Shown: positions 8,067 to 16,090, numbered from the stretch's first letter. The stretch: DNA of 64,000 nucleotides from Streptomyces sp. NBC_00287 (GCF_036173105.1 NZ_CP108053.1:5580001-5644000); one strand, 5' to 3'. A program made the numbers and translations. Notes: generated by a model not told the origin, from the sequence alone.

Positions 8067-9038
8067 ATGACTGACACGTCCGCCGCGGAGCCGGAACCGG
8101 AGCAGGCTGACAGCGTGATCGTCACCCGCGCGCTCACCAAGCGCTACCGCGGCGGACAACTCGCCGTGGACGGTCTCGACCTGACCGTCCCGGCGGGCAG
8201 CGTCTTCGGCTTCCTCGGCCCCAACGGCTCCGGCAAGACCACCACCATCCGGATGCTGATGGGCCTCATCGAACCCACCTCCGGCACGGCCCGGGTGCTC
8301 GGCCGCCCCATGCCCCGCGCCACCCGGACCGTCCTCCCGCACGTCGGCGCCCTCATCGAGGGCCCCGCCCTGTACGGCTTCCTCTCCGGCCGGGACAACC
8401 TCCTGCGCTACGACGCCGCGGACCCGACCGCCGACCCGCGCACCCGGCGCGACCGCGTCGCCGCGGCACTGGACCGGGTGGGCCTGACGGCCGCCGCGGG
8501 CAAGAAGGCCAGGGCGTACTCGCTGGGTATGAAGCAGCGGCTGGGCCTCGCGGCCGCGCTGCTCCAGCCGCGCCGGCTCCTGGTGCTGGACGAGCCGACC
8601 AACGGCCTCGACCCGCAGGGCATGCGCGAAATCCGCTCCCTGATACGGGAGCTGGCCTCCGACGGCACGACCGTCTTCCTCTCCTCGCACCTCCTCGACG
8701 AGATCGAGCAGGTGTGCACGCATGCGGCCGTGATGGCCCAGGGCCGGCTCATCACCCAGGGCGCGGTCGACGACCTCGCGGCCGGGATGCGCGGGCGGCT
8801 CGTGGTCACCACGCCGGACACCGCGGACGCAGCGCGGGTGCTGAAGGAACAGGGCGCCGGGGATGTCGTAGTCGCCGAGGACAAGGTGACAGCGGAACCG
8901 CCCGATCGCGATCTCGCGGACCTCAACGCCGCTCTGGTGACCGCGGGCGTCCGGGTCCGCGGCTTCGGCGTCGAACGGGCCTCCCTTGAGGACGCGTTCG
9001 TGGCACTGACGGGGGAGGGCTTCGATGTCGCAGGCTGA
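8067..9038 (+). CDS. ABC transporter ATP-binding protein (ABC-2 type exporter)
   Basis: This 323-residue nucleotide-binding subunit has Walker A GPNGSGKT (51-58), ABC signature YSLGMKQRL, Walker B LLVLDEP, and the switch histidine in SSHLLDE. A C-terminal extension of about 80 residues resembles the DUF4162-type tail of exporter ATPases. It overlaps the permease gene by 14 bases, so the two are translationally coupled and make the minimal exporter. The family includes drug-resistance and lipid exporters; the substrate is unknown. Confidence 0.95.
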   Translation: MTDTSAAEPEPEQADSVIVTRALTKRYRGGQLAVDGLDLTVPAGSVFGFLGPNGSGKTTTIRMLMGLIEPTSGTARVLGRPMPRATRTVLPHVGALIEGPALYGFLSGRDNLLRYDAADPTADPRTRRDRVAAALDRVGLTAAAGKKARAYSLGMKQRLGLAAALLQPRRLLVLDEPTNGLDPQGMREIRSLIRELASDGTTVFLSSHLLDEIEQVCTHAAVMAQGRLITQGAVDDLAAGMRGRLVVTTPDTADAARVLKEQGAGDVVVAEDKVTAEPPDRDLADLNAALVTAGVRVRGFGVERASLEDAFVALTGEGFDVAG

Positions 9039-9894
9039 ACTTACGCGCCCGGCGAGTGTGTTGTGGACCTTCGGGCTCCTGCGCAACGAGCTGCGTACGA
9101 CGCTCCGCCGCTGGCGCACCCTCGCCCTGCTCGGCGTACTGGCCGCCGTGCCGGTCCTGGTCGGGGTCGCCGTGAAGATCGAGACGGGCGGCGGCGGGTC
9201 GGTCGACGGCGGTGGTGGCGAGGGACCCGCGTTCATCTCGCAGATCACCAACAACGGCCTGTTCCTGGTGTTCACCGCGCTCGCCGCGACGCTGCCGTTC
9301 TTCCTGCCGATGGCCATCGGCGTCGTCGCGGGCGACGCCATCGCGGGCGAGGCGAACGCCGGCACCCTGCGCTACCTCTTGGTCGCCCCGGCAGGCCGCA
9401 CCCGGCTGCTGCTCACCAAGTACGCGACCACGATGGCCTTCTGTCTGCTGGCCACGCTCGTCGTCGCGGTCTCCGCGCTGACGGTCGGCGCGCTGCTCTT
9501 CCCACTGGGGGACCTGACCACTATCTCCGGCACACAGATCAGCTTCACCGAGGGCCTCGGCCGAGCCCTGCTGATCGCGCTGGTCGTCGCCGCGTCCCTG
9601 ACCGGGGTCGCGGCGCTCGGCCTGTTCGTCTCCACGCTGACCAACAGCGGCATCGCGGCCATGGCGACGACCGTGGGCCTGCTGATCACGATCCAGATCC
9701 TCGACCAGATCCCCCAACTGGACGTACTCCAGCCGTACTTCTTCTCGCACTACTGGCTGTCCTTCGCCGACCTGATGCGCGACCCGATCTACTGGGACGA
9801 CCTGGTGAAGAACCTGGGGCTGCAAGCCCTGTACGCCGGGGTGTTCGGCACGGCGGCCTGGGCGCGGTTCGCGGCGAAGGACATCACGGCGTAG
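9025..9894 (+). CDS. ABC-2 type transporter permease
   Basis: This 289-residue membrane subunit has about six hydrophobic segments. The N-terminal one is around residue 35, followed by a glycine-rich extracytoplasmic loop and clusters near residues 75-100, 135-160, 180-205, 210-225 and 260-275. It pairs with the ATPase encoded immediately upstream, with which it shares 14 bases. It is the last gene of the operon, and the next gene is convergent. Confidence 0.92.
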   Translation: MSQAELTRPASVLWTFGLLRNELRTTLRRWRTLALLGVLAAVPVLVGVAVKIETGGGGSVDGGGGEGPAFISQITNNGLFLVFTALAATLPFFLPMAIGVVAGDAIAGEANAGTLRYLLVAPAGRTRLLLTKYATTMAFCLLATLVVAVSALTVGALLFPLGDLTTISGTQISFTEGLGRALLIALVVAASLTGVAALGLFVSTLTNSGIAAMATTVGLLITIQILDQIPQLDVLQPYFFSHYWLSFADLMRDPIYWDDLVKNLGLQALYAGVFGTAAWARFAAKDITA

Positions 9895-9912
9895 CTGTCG
9901 TAAGGGAATTAC

Positions 9913-9944
9913 CTCTCGTGCGGGAATCAGCTCTCGTACGGGAA
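9913..9944. repeat. 14-bp direct repeat at the 3' end of the flavin reductase gene
   Basis: CTCTCGTGCGGGAA (9913-9926) recurs as CTCTCGTACGGGAA (9931-9944) with a period of 18 bases. The second copy lies in the last codons of the minus-strand flavin reductase gene, whose stop is at 9927-9929. Confidence 0.8.
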
Positions 9945-10508
9945 CTTCGCGAGCGGTGCCTCGCGTTGGAAGAACGTCTTCGCGTTCTTCAGGGCCTCGC
10001 CGTCGTTCAGTACGTCACCGGGCTTGCTGCCGTTGCCCAGCAGCACGCCACCGAAGCGCATCCCCATGTACGCGGCCGAGTTGTTGAGGGCGCCGACCAG
10101 CGGATCGGCGACCACCTGCTCGTACTCGGAGAGCACGGTCACGCCCCACAGGGTGCGCCCGGCCATCGTCGCCTTGAAGTCGATGCCGGGGGTGCGCAGC
10201 CAGCCGGACCAGTAGTCGAGGTAGCGCTTGGCGTGCGCGGACACGGTGTACCAGTACAGCGGCGAGACGATGACGATGTCCGTCGCCGCGAGGGTGGCGT
10301 CGAGGAGCAGCGCGACATTGCCCTCGGTCGGGCGGGCGTGGTCGCTGTCGTGGCGCAGATCCTCGAAATCCGGCAGCGGATGCGCGGCAAGATCGATCCA
10401 CTGCTGCTCGACGCCCTCGGGCAACTGCTCGGCGGCCCGGCGGGCGAGCGTCTCGGTGTTGCCGTCCTCGCGGCTGCTGCCGAGGACGAACAGGAAACGG
10501 CGGGTCAT
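9927..10508 (-). CDS. NADPH-dependent FMN reductase / flavodoxin-fold oxidoreductase
   Basis: This 193-residue soluble flavodoxin-like protein begins with the FMN phosphate-binding loop GSSREDGNTETLAR (residues about 10-23), followed by the SPLYWYTVSAHAK segment that lines the flavin site. Family members transfer electrons from NAD(P)H through FMN to quinones, azo compounds or other acceptors. The ATG at 10508 follows CTGGGGGATCC. A strong promoter with a perfect minus-strand TATAAT and an overlapping palindrome lies just upstream. The physiological acceptor is unknown. Confidence 0.88.
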   Translation of the reverse strand: MTRRFLFVLGSSREDGNTETLARRAAEQLPEGVEQQWIDLAAHPLPDFEDLRHDSDHARPTEGNVALLLDATLAATDIVIVSPLYWYTVSAHAKRYLDYWSGWLRTPGIDFKATMAGRTLWGVTVLSEYEQVVADPLVGALNNSAAYMGMRFGGVLLGNGSKPGDVLNDGEALKNAKTFFQREAPLAKFPYES

Positions 10509-10558
10509 GGATCCCCCAGGATGCGAATGGTCGGCGTACGCGAACAAACTGCATCTGC

Positions 10559-10586
10559 ATTATATGCGTACGCAAGAATCTGTCGA
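10559..10586 (-). promoter_or_regulatory. Promoter with overlapping palindrome for the flavin reductase
   Basis: On the minus strand TCGACA (10581-10586) and a perfect TATAAT (10559-10564) are spaced by 16 bases. The palindrome TGCGTACGCA (10565-10574) sits in the spacer beside the -10 box. This is the position expected for a repressor operator or a MerR-like activator site. No dedicated regulator gene is adjacent. Confidence 0.65.
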
Positions 10587-10610
10587 GGGGGATTATCCGG
10601 AGCCCGCGCG

Positions 10611-11120
10611 CTACCGTCGCCCGCTTCCTGTGAGGTGGGCCAGTGCCTCGGTCTCCCGAGGCGGGCGCCCGTCGGTCTCCCCGAGCCGCCAGGCCTGGAC
10701 CCAGGGCACCCGGTATACGTCGATGACCTCCTCGATCGCCTTCACCCGCTGGGCGAGTGGACGCGGCAGCCGGCCCGGCGCATCGGCGACGAGCACGACC
10801 GCGTCGAGGTCGAGGCCGGGCGGCACCTGTCCGTATCGGAAGGCCTCCAAGGCCAGCAGCACGGCGTCGAGTCCGGCGGCGTGCGTACGGCCGACGAGCA
10901 GCACGGACTGCGGATCAGCGGGCCCCGGCCAGTCGCGCCCGCAGTCGTGGCCGCCGTAGACGGAGGCCAGGGTGGTGACGCCGGCGCCGCCGTGGGTGGC
11001 GACCCAGGAGTAGCGCCGGGGGGTGACACCGGCAGGCGGCGCGGGTGGCCGTGGCTCTTCCGGTACGGCCACCGGCCCGCGGATCCAGATCTCCGGTCCT
11101 TGCTGCACGTCAGTCCGCAT
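10611..11120 (-). CDS. DUF6668-like P-loop protein
   Basis: This 169-residue uncharacterised protein has a proline-rich N-terminus (residues about 15-33), then THGGAGVTTLASVYGG, a variant of the Walker A loop of ParA/MinD-type ATPases (GGxGVTT). A Rossmann-like core follows, with VLLVGRTH and LDAVVLVADAPGRLP and an acidic/hydrophobic alternation. No clear Walker B aspartate-rich box is visible, so ATP hydrolysis is uncertain. AGGGAGGA precedes the start by about 9 bases. It is transcribed divergently from the TPR gene at 11284, from a 163-base spacer. The family name is from memory of streptomycete annotations; the function is unknown. Confidence 0.75.
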   Translation of the reverse strand: MRTDVQQGPEIWIRGPVAVPEEPRPPAPPAGVTPRRYSWVATHGGAGVTTLASVYGGHDCGRDWPGPADPQSVLLVGRTHAAGLDAVLLALEAFRYGQVPPGLDLDAVVLVADAPGRLPRPLAQRVKAIEEVIDVYRVPWVQAWRLGETDGRPPRETEALAHLTGSGRR

Positions 11121-11283
11121 GCCCGCGTTCCTCCCTTGTCACGCCCATGATCTTCGGGGCGGCCGGGGTGCCCGTGTGTCAGGGTGTGAGTTCCTGGAAC
11201 GAGGCTGTGACGCCCCGGTGACGTGTGCACCGGGGACCTGCGGAGAGACTCGACGGTAGGTGCTGCCAGGGAGTGAGGAACCG
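11121..11283. promoter_or_regulatory. Divergent promoter region of the DUF6668-like and TPR genes
   Basis: The spacer holds GTTCC-T-GGAAC (11190-11200), a small palindrome, and a 7-bp stem CCCCGGT (11213-11219)/ACCGGGG (11229-11235). Either could be an operator. No -35/-10 pair stands out. Confidence 0.35.
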
Positions 11284-12435
11284 ATGTCTCGACTCAGCCG
11301 CGCGAAGAAGCGGGAACAGGGGGAGGAGCGGGCTGTGGATCCGGCAGCTTCTACGGCGGCGCCTATTGAGGTCCGTGTTCCGGGGACGTGCGCGGAAGGC
11401 GCGGTCGGCGCGTCGGTCGGCGGTGTCCCGGTCACGGCCGCCCCGGGCGAGGAGATCCAGCAGACCGTCCTGAACCACCTCCACCGCATCGCCCTCGCGA
11501 CGGGACACCCCGTCCGGGCGACGATCCAGGACGACCGGATCGGGTACGCGGTGCCGCTTCAGGTGAACCTGGACGGGTCGAGCGCGCTGGCGGGGGAGCC
11601 GGTGGAGACGGCGCCGCGAGCGGAGACCGTCGTACCGCTTCCGGAGGAGCCGCCGCGGCCTGCCCGGGACAGGCCCACCCACCTTCTGCGTCCGGTCGCC
11701 GACCCCGCCCCGACGTTCCCCCTGCGCGCCGTACGGGACGCCGTACCCGGCACGGTCGCGCCGCCGACGGGGGAGTTCGGACCGCCGCCGGTGATGGATG
11801 CACCGGTGAAGGACGCGCCGGTGATGGACGCGCCGGTGAAGGACGCCCCGGTGGAGGACGTACCGGCCACGGACGAACCAGCCTTCGACCCGGCCCTGGA
11901 CCTCACCCCCAAACCCCCGACCCCACCCCGAGGCTTCGACGCCGTGGCGGAAGCCGTGCTCGGCGACGAGCCGCCCACCGCCGCCCTCCTCGCGGAACCG
12001 GTGACCAGGATCAACGAGGCCGTAAGGGCCGGGCGGACGCAGGAGGCGGCGGAGCTGGCGCAGCGGACCGTCGCGCAGGCGTCGCAGTCGCTGGGCCCCG
12101 AGCACCCCGAGGTGCTGCAGCTCCGCGAACTCACCGCATACATCGCCTACTTGGCAGGCGCCCCGACGTACGCCTTCGCCCTCTCCCTCGACCTCGCCCG
12201 GATTCACCACCGCGCCCAGGACGCCGAGGCCGCCTACGGCAACGTCCTGAGCGCGGCGACCGCCTGGCGTGCCGTGCGCGATCCCGAGCAGGGCCTGCGC
12301 CTCGGCCACGAGCTGATCGCCCTGTGGGCCGCCCTCACGGCGGAGGACGGCCCGGCCGCCGAGGACGTCGAGAAGCTGGAGTCGGCCCGGGCCCGCATGG
12401 GCCGACTCACCGAGCGCGTCCGCCGGCAGTCCTAG
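11284..12435 (+). CDS. Tetratricopeptide-repeat protein with disordered centre
   Basis: This 383-residue protein has three parts. A basic N-terminus is followed by a small domain of about 90 residues (EEIQQTVLNHLHRIALATG). A proline-rich linker follows, containing the pentad run PVMDA/PVKDA (about 15-bp DNA units near 11791-11871). A C-terminal helical region from about residue 220 has TPR-like spacing (AVRAGRTQEAAELAQRTVAQ, then two further helical pairs). No signal peptide or membrane segment is seen. It lies divergent from the DUF6668-like gene, which suggests a shared function. The ATG at 11284 is preferred for a GAGG about 7 bases upstream; 11260 is an alternative. The role is unknown. 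Confidence 0.78.
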   Translation: MSRLSRAKKREQGEERAVDPAASTAAPIEVRVPGTCAEGAVGASVGGVPVTAAPGEEIQQTVLNHLHRIALATGHPVRATIQDDRIGYAVPLQVNLDGSSALAGEPVETAPRAETVVPLPEEPPRPARDRPTHLLRPVADPAPTFPLRAVRDAVPGTVAPPTGEFGPPPVMDAPVKDAPVMDAPVKDAPVEDVPATDEPAFDPALDLTPKPPTPPRGFDAVAEAVLGDEPPTAALLAEPVTRINEAVRAGRTQEAAELAQRTVAQASQSLGPEHPEVLQLRELTAYIAYLAGAPTYAFALSLDLARIHHRAQDAEAAYGNVLSAATAWRAVRDPEQGLRLGHELIALWAALTAEDGPAAEDVEKLESARARMGRLTERVRRQS

Positions 12436-12443
12436 GGGGCCAT

Positions 12444-12494
12444 TCCTAGGACGACAGCGGTCCTAGGACGACAGCCGTCCTAGGAGGACAGCTC
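12444..12494. repeat. 17-bp tandem repeat, three units, between convergent genes
   Basis: Units of TCCTAGGACGACAGCGG occupy 12444-12460, 12461-12477 (one change) and 12478-12494 (TCCTAGGAGGACAGCTC). Each carries the palindrome CCTAGG, and the third contains the stop codon of the aminopeptidase gene. Small stems such as AGGAC/GTCCT can form and may act as a bidirectional terminator. Confidence 0.85.
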
Positions 12495-13430
12495 CCACAC
12501 CGCGTACGCGATCGCGTCGCTGTTCCGGTTCAGCGCCGTGTCGTTGATGTTGGACGTCGTGTCGCAGGACGAGTGGTAGCAGCGGTCGAAGGCCTGCCCC
12601 GCCGTGCCGCCCCACTTGGCCGCCTGCGCCGAGGACTTGGCACGGCTGGCGCCGGTGAAGAGCCCGCCGACCGGTACGCCCGCGCTCTTGAAGGGCGCGT
12701 GGTCGGAACGTCCGTCGCCCTCGGTCTCGATCTCCGTCGGGACGCCGAGACCGGTGAAGTAGTCCTTGAAGGTCTTCTCGATCGCCGGATCGTCGTCGTA
12801 GACGAAGTACCCGGCGTTCGGCGAGCCGATCATGTCGAAGTTCAGATAGCCGCTGATCTTCGCGCGGTTCGCCGACGACAGGTTGTTGACGTAGTAGCGG
12901 GAGCCGACGAGCCCCAGCTCCTCGGCGCCCCACCAGGCGAACCGCAGATGCTTGGTGGGCTGGAGGTTCGCGCGGGACACGGCGAGCGCGGTCTCCAGTA
13001 CGGCCGCCGAGCCGGAGCCGTTGTCGTTGATGCCGGCGCCGGAGCTCACGCTGTCGAGGTGCGAGCCGGCCATGAGGATCTGGTTGGGGTCGCCGCCGGG
13101 CCAGTCGGCGATCAGGTTGTAGCCGGTGCGGCCCGAGGCGGTGAACTGCTGGACGGTGGTGGTGAATCCGGCGGCGTCGAGCTTGGCCTTCACGAAGTCG
13201 AGGGAGGCCTTGTAACCGGCGCGGCCGTGCGCGCGGTTGCCGCCGTTGGCGGTGGCGATGGACTGCAGTTGGGTCAGATGGGCCTTGACGTTGGCCACGG
13301 GGATGTCGGGCGCGGCGGCCACCGCGGGCTGCGGGGCGGGGGCCGCCCCGGCTATGGATCCGCCGATCAGGAGAGTGACGGACGCGACGACGGCGGTGGC
13401 CGTGAGGCGCCCTGGAACCGAGAGCTTCAT
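12480..13430 (-). CDS. Secreted M28 zinc aminopeptidase (S. griseus aminopeptidase type)
   Basis: This 316-residue extracellular dizinc aminopeptidase removes N-terminal, preferably large hydrophobic, residues. It has a signal peptide of about 30 residues, a short propeptide and a mature start near Ala40 (APDIPVANV). The predicted zinc ligands His124, Asp136, Glu171, Asp199 and His286 and the catalytic base Glu170 are each exactly 39 residues beyond the known S. griseus aminopeptidase positions (85, 97, 132, 160, 247 and 131). The protein is therefore collinear with that enzyme and should be active. Two cysteines (Cys284, Cys289) flank the last zinc ligand and match the family disulfide. It is monocistronic. 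Confidence 0.95.
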   Translation of the reverse strand: MKLSVPGRLTATAVVASVTLLIGGSIAGAAPAPQPAVAAAPDIPVANVKAHLTQLQSIATANGGNRAHGRAGYKASLDFVKAKLDAAGFTTTVQQFTASGRTGYNLIADWPGGDPNQILMAGSHLDSVSSGAGINDNGSGSAAVLETALAVSRANLQPTKHLRFAWWGAEELGLVGSRYYVNNLSSANRAKISGYLNFDMIGSPNAGYFVYDDDPAIEKTFKDYFTGLGVPTEIETEGDGRSDHAPFKSAGVPVGGLFTGASRAKSSAQAAKWGGTAGQAFDRCYHSSCDTTSNINDTALNRNSDAIAYAVWELSS

Positions 13431-13570
13431 GGTGGGGGGCTCCGAATTCCTTGGGAATCACAGGGATTCCACAGCGAATGAGGTGCCCAGATGGTGAAGC
13501 TGTGACTAACTCTCCGTCAAGAGCGGTATCAGGACAGCGCTGTTCGCATAGCGGGCGGTCACTCGGCAGG

Positions 13571-14053
13571 TCACTGCACGCAGAACTCGTTCCCCTCCGG
13601 ATCCTGCATCACGACCCACTGCCCGGAGGGCTCCTTCACCTCCCGCTGCACACTCGCCCCGAGCTTTCTGAGCCGCTCGACCTCCGCCTCCCGCTGCCCC
13701 TCGGGCGCATGCAGATCGAGATGGAGCCGGTTCTTGACGGTCTTCTCCTCCGGCACCCGCTGGAACAGCAGCCGCCGCCCAAGACCGGTCCCACTGTCCT
13801 GGTCGTACGGGTCCTCGGGATGCCGTACGGCGACCAGGTCCCGGAAGGCGAGCCGGGCGTGGAACTCGACGGTGGCCTCGCGCGGGAGCGCGCCGAGTTC
13901 CAGGAGCCGCTCGATGAGGGCGTTGTTGTCCTCGACCTCGTAGTGCAGCGCGGCGGCCCAGAAGTCGGCCTGCGACTGCGGGTGGGCGCAGTCGATGACG
14001 AGCTTCCAGTGCAGCGGCGCGGGTGCTGATGCGGATTCAGATGTCTGCGTCAT
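13571..14053 (-). CDS. VOC (glyoxalase/bleomycin-resistance fold) protein
   Basis: This 160-residue protein has paired beta-alpha-beta-beta-beta modules of the VOC superfamily. The first begins at HWKLVIDCAHPQSQADFWAAAL and the second at NRLHLDLHAPEG; the closing QDPEGNEFCVQ is typical of the streptomycete VOC subgroup. Metal-ligand candidates include the histidines at those strand starts. Members isomerise, cleave or sequester small molecules; the substrate is unknown. The ATG at 14053 lies 8 bases after a -10 box of the DNA-damage-type promoter, implying a leaderless message. A TTG at 14083 would begin inside that promoter and is rejected. Confidence 0.82.
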   Translation of the reverse strand: MTQTSESASAPAPLHWKLVIDCAHPQSQADFWAAALHYEVEDNNALIERLLELGALPREATVEFHARLAFRDLVAVRHPEDPYDQDSGTGLGRRLLFQRVPEEKTVKNRLHLDLHAPEGQREAEVERLRKLGASVQREVKEPSGQWVVMQDPEGNEFCVQ

Positions 14054-14060
14054 GAGGTCA

Positions 14061-14083
14061 CTTATAGCGGCTGCCACTGACAA
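14061..14083 (-). promoter_or_regulatory. PafBC-type (RecA-independent DNA damage) promoter of the VOC gene
   Basis: On the minus strand TTGTCAGTG (rc of 14075-14083) is followed after exactly 8 bases by TATAAG (rc of 14061-14066). The mycobacterial RecA-independent damage promoter consensus is TTGTCRGTG-N8-TAnnnT; this copy matches except for the last -10 base. Confidence 0.6.
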
Positions 14084-14099
14084 AAGCCGCTGACCTGGA

Positions 14100-14537
14100 T
14101 CAACGCGCCTGGACCGACTCCCGGTTGTCGTACGCCTCTCGCGCCTGAGCGATCTCCCGCTGGTGCTCCTCGGTCCAGGTCACCAGCGACTGGATCGTCG
14201 CGTGCAGGGTCCCGCCCAGCGGCGTCAGTTCGTACTCCACCCTCGGCGGCACCACCGGATGGACGGTCCGCTTCACCAGCCCGTCCCGCTCCAGCTGCCG
14301 CAGCGTCACGGTCAGCATGCGCTGGCTGACCCCGTCGATCTCGCGCCGCAGTTCGGTGAAGCGCAGCCGCCGGTGTTCCAGCAGGGCGATGACGAGGAGC
14401 GACCACTTGTCGGCGACGCGGTCCAGGATCTGCCGTACCTGGCAGTCCTCGCGGGTATCCCACTGGAAGGGGTCGGCGTCGCCGTAGTCCACGGTGCTCG
14501 CGCAGTTACTCGGTGACTTCGAAGTGCCTTCTTCCAT
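14100..14537 (-). CDS. HxlR-family transcriptional regulator
   Basis: This 145-residue winged-helix repressor of the HxlR class has the typical CQVRQILDRVADKWSLLVI opening and recognition segment LRREIDGVSQRMLTVTLRQL. The wing VVPPRVEYELTPLG and a C-terminal dimerisation helix follow. A cysteine (Cys33) precedes the first helix, as in redox- or electrophile-sensing relatives. It is divergent from an MFS drug-efflux gene across an 89-base spacer holding a large inverted repeat, so it probably represses the pump and itself. Confidence 0.9.
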   Translation of the reverse strand: MEEGTSKSPSNCASTVDYGDADPFQWDTREDCQVRQILDRVADKWSLLVIALLEHRRLRFTELRREIDGVSQRMLTVTLRQLERDGLVKRTVHPVVPPRVEYELTPLGGTLHATIQSLVTWTEEHQREIAQAREAYDNRESVQAR

Positions 14538-14560
14538 GTCTGTCGATGCTGCCGCAGGCT

Positions 14561-14608
14561 GGGGGCGGTTACAAGAGGGAACCGACCCTCGATTTGGTAA
14601 CCGCCCCC
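14561..14608. promoter_or_regulatory. 48-bp inverted repeat between HxlR regulator and MFS pump
   Basis: GGGGGCGGTTAC (14561-14572) is repeated in perfect inverted orientation as GTAACCGCCCCC (14597-14608) with a 24-base spacer. The right arm ends 8 bases before the pump's GGAG. The arrangement suits binding of two HxlR dimers or looping between two half-operators. Confidence 0.65.
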
Positions 14609-14626
14609 TACTCTTGGAGTGTGGTC

Positions 14627-16090
14627 ATGGGCACCCGTGCCTGGGCGCTGCTGTTCGTCCTCTGCGGAACGATTTTCCTGGAGGGCATCGACGTCGCCAT
14701 GATGGCTGTCGCGATCCCGTCGATCAGAGCCGATCTGGGCCTGACGACGGGCACCGCGGCCTGGGTCATGAGCGCCTACGTCCTCGGATACGCCGGATTC
14801 ACCCTGCTCGGCGGCCGGGCCGCCGATCTGCTGGGCCGGCGCCGGATGTTCCTGCTCTGGCTGACCGTGTTCCTGTGCTTCTCCGGCCTCGGCGGTTTCG
14901 CCACCGAGGGCTGGATGCTGATCCTCGCCCGCTTTGTCACCGGCGTCGCCTCCGCCTTCATGACCCCGGCCGCCCTGTCGCTGATCACCACGTCGTACGA
15001 GGAGGGCCCGCGGCGCAACAAGGCCCTGCTGATCTTCGCCGGTACGGCCGCCGGCGGATTCTCCTTCGGTCTGGTGGCCGGCGGACTGCTCACCGAGATC
15101 GGCTGGCGCTGGGTCTTCTTCGCTCCGGTCCTGCTGACCGCCGCGCTGCTGCTGGCGGCCGTGCGTCTGGTGCCCCGGCAGGACGGTCCGCGCGAGCGCG
15201 GACGGGGCTTCGACCTGCCCGGCGCGATCATCGCGGCCGCCGCCATGCTGCTGGCCGCCTACACCGTCGTACGCCTGGAACACGGTCTGGACGACTGGCC
15301 GCTCACCGCTGCCGCGGCTCTTGCGGCGGTGCTGCTCGCCGTCGCGTTCGTGGCCGTCGAGCGCCGGGCCGCCGATCCGCTGGTCCGGCTGGGCATTCTG
15401 CGGGTGGGGCCGGTGGTCAGGGCCGACCTCGGGGCGCTGCTGTTCGTGGGCGCCTTCTTCGGCTTCCAGTTCGTCGTGACGCTCTATCTGCAGGAACTGC
15501 GCGGCTGGTCCTCGCTCCAGACCGCGCTCGCCCTCGTGATCATGGGCTGCGACACCATCCTGGCCCCGACGCTCACCCCGAGGCTGGTCGCCCGCTTCGG
15601 CAACACCCGCGTGATCGTCGCCGGCTTCGCGCTGGCCGTCGTCGCCTACGGGCTGTTCCTGCCGGTCGGCATGGACTGGCCGTATCTCGTCATGCTGCCG
15701 GCGCTGTTCGTCTCGGGCACCGCGTTCGCGCTGGCCTACGGGCCGCTGACGATCGCGGCGACGGACGGGGTCGCCGAGGAGGAGCAGGGTCTGGCGAGCG
15801 GGCTGCTGACCACCGCAACCCAGTTCGGCTCGGCGATCGGGATCTCCGCGGTCACGGCCGTCTACGGCCTGGCGTCCACCGGATCGGGACCCGAGGACAC
15901 GCTGTCCGCGTTCCGTACGGCGCTGGTGGTGCCGGTCGTGATGGTGGTGCTGGGCCTGCTGGTCTCGGCCCTCAGCGCACGGGCCGACCGGCGCGCGGAG
16001 CGCCAGGCGTCGGCGGTCAGCAGCGTCAGTGCCAGCCAGACCAGCGCGAACCCGGCCCAGCGCTCGGCGGGCATCGCCTCGCGGAAGTAG
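14627..16090 (+). CDS. MFS drug-efflux transporter (DHA2 type)
   Basis: This 487-residue proton antiporter of the 14-helix DHA2 family has motif A as GGRAADLLGRRRMFL between helices 2 and 3. The helix-1 start is GTIFLEGIDVAMMAVAIPSI, and the motif-C-like GGFSFGLVAGGLLTEIGWRWVF spans the usual region. The ATG at 14627 follows GGAG with 7 bases spacing; the longer frame from 14513 would run through the regulator's promoter. The last 229 bases overlap the convergent rarD gene, so the tail after helix 14 (rich in Ala/Ser/Arg) is simply the antisense of rarD. It is probably controlled by the divergent HxlR protein. Confidence 0.92.
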   Translation: MGTRAWALLFVLCGTIFLEGIDVAMMAVAIPSIRADLGLTTGTAAWVMSAYVLGYAGFTLLGGRAADLLGRRRMFLLWLTVFLCFSGLGGFATEGWMLILARFVTGVASAFMTPAALSLITTSYEEGPRRNKALLIFAGTAAGGFSFGLVAGGLLTEIGWRWVFFAPVLLTAALLLAAVRLVPRQDGPRERGRGFDLPGAIIAAAAMLLAAYTVVRLEHGLDDWPLTAAAALAAVLLAVAFVAVERRAADPLVRLGILRVGPVVRADLGALLFVGAFFGFQFVVTLYLQELRGWSSLQTALALVIMGCDTILAPTLTPRLVARFGNTRVIVAGFALAVVAYGLFLPVGMDWPYLVMLPALFVSGTAFALAYGPLTIAATDGVAEEEQGLASGLLTTATQFGSAIGISAVTAVYGLASTGSGPEDTLSAFRTALVVPVVMVVLGLLVSALSARADRRAERQASAVSSVSASQTSANPAQRSAGIASRK

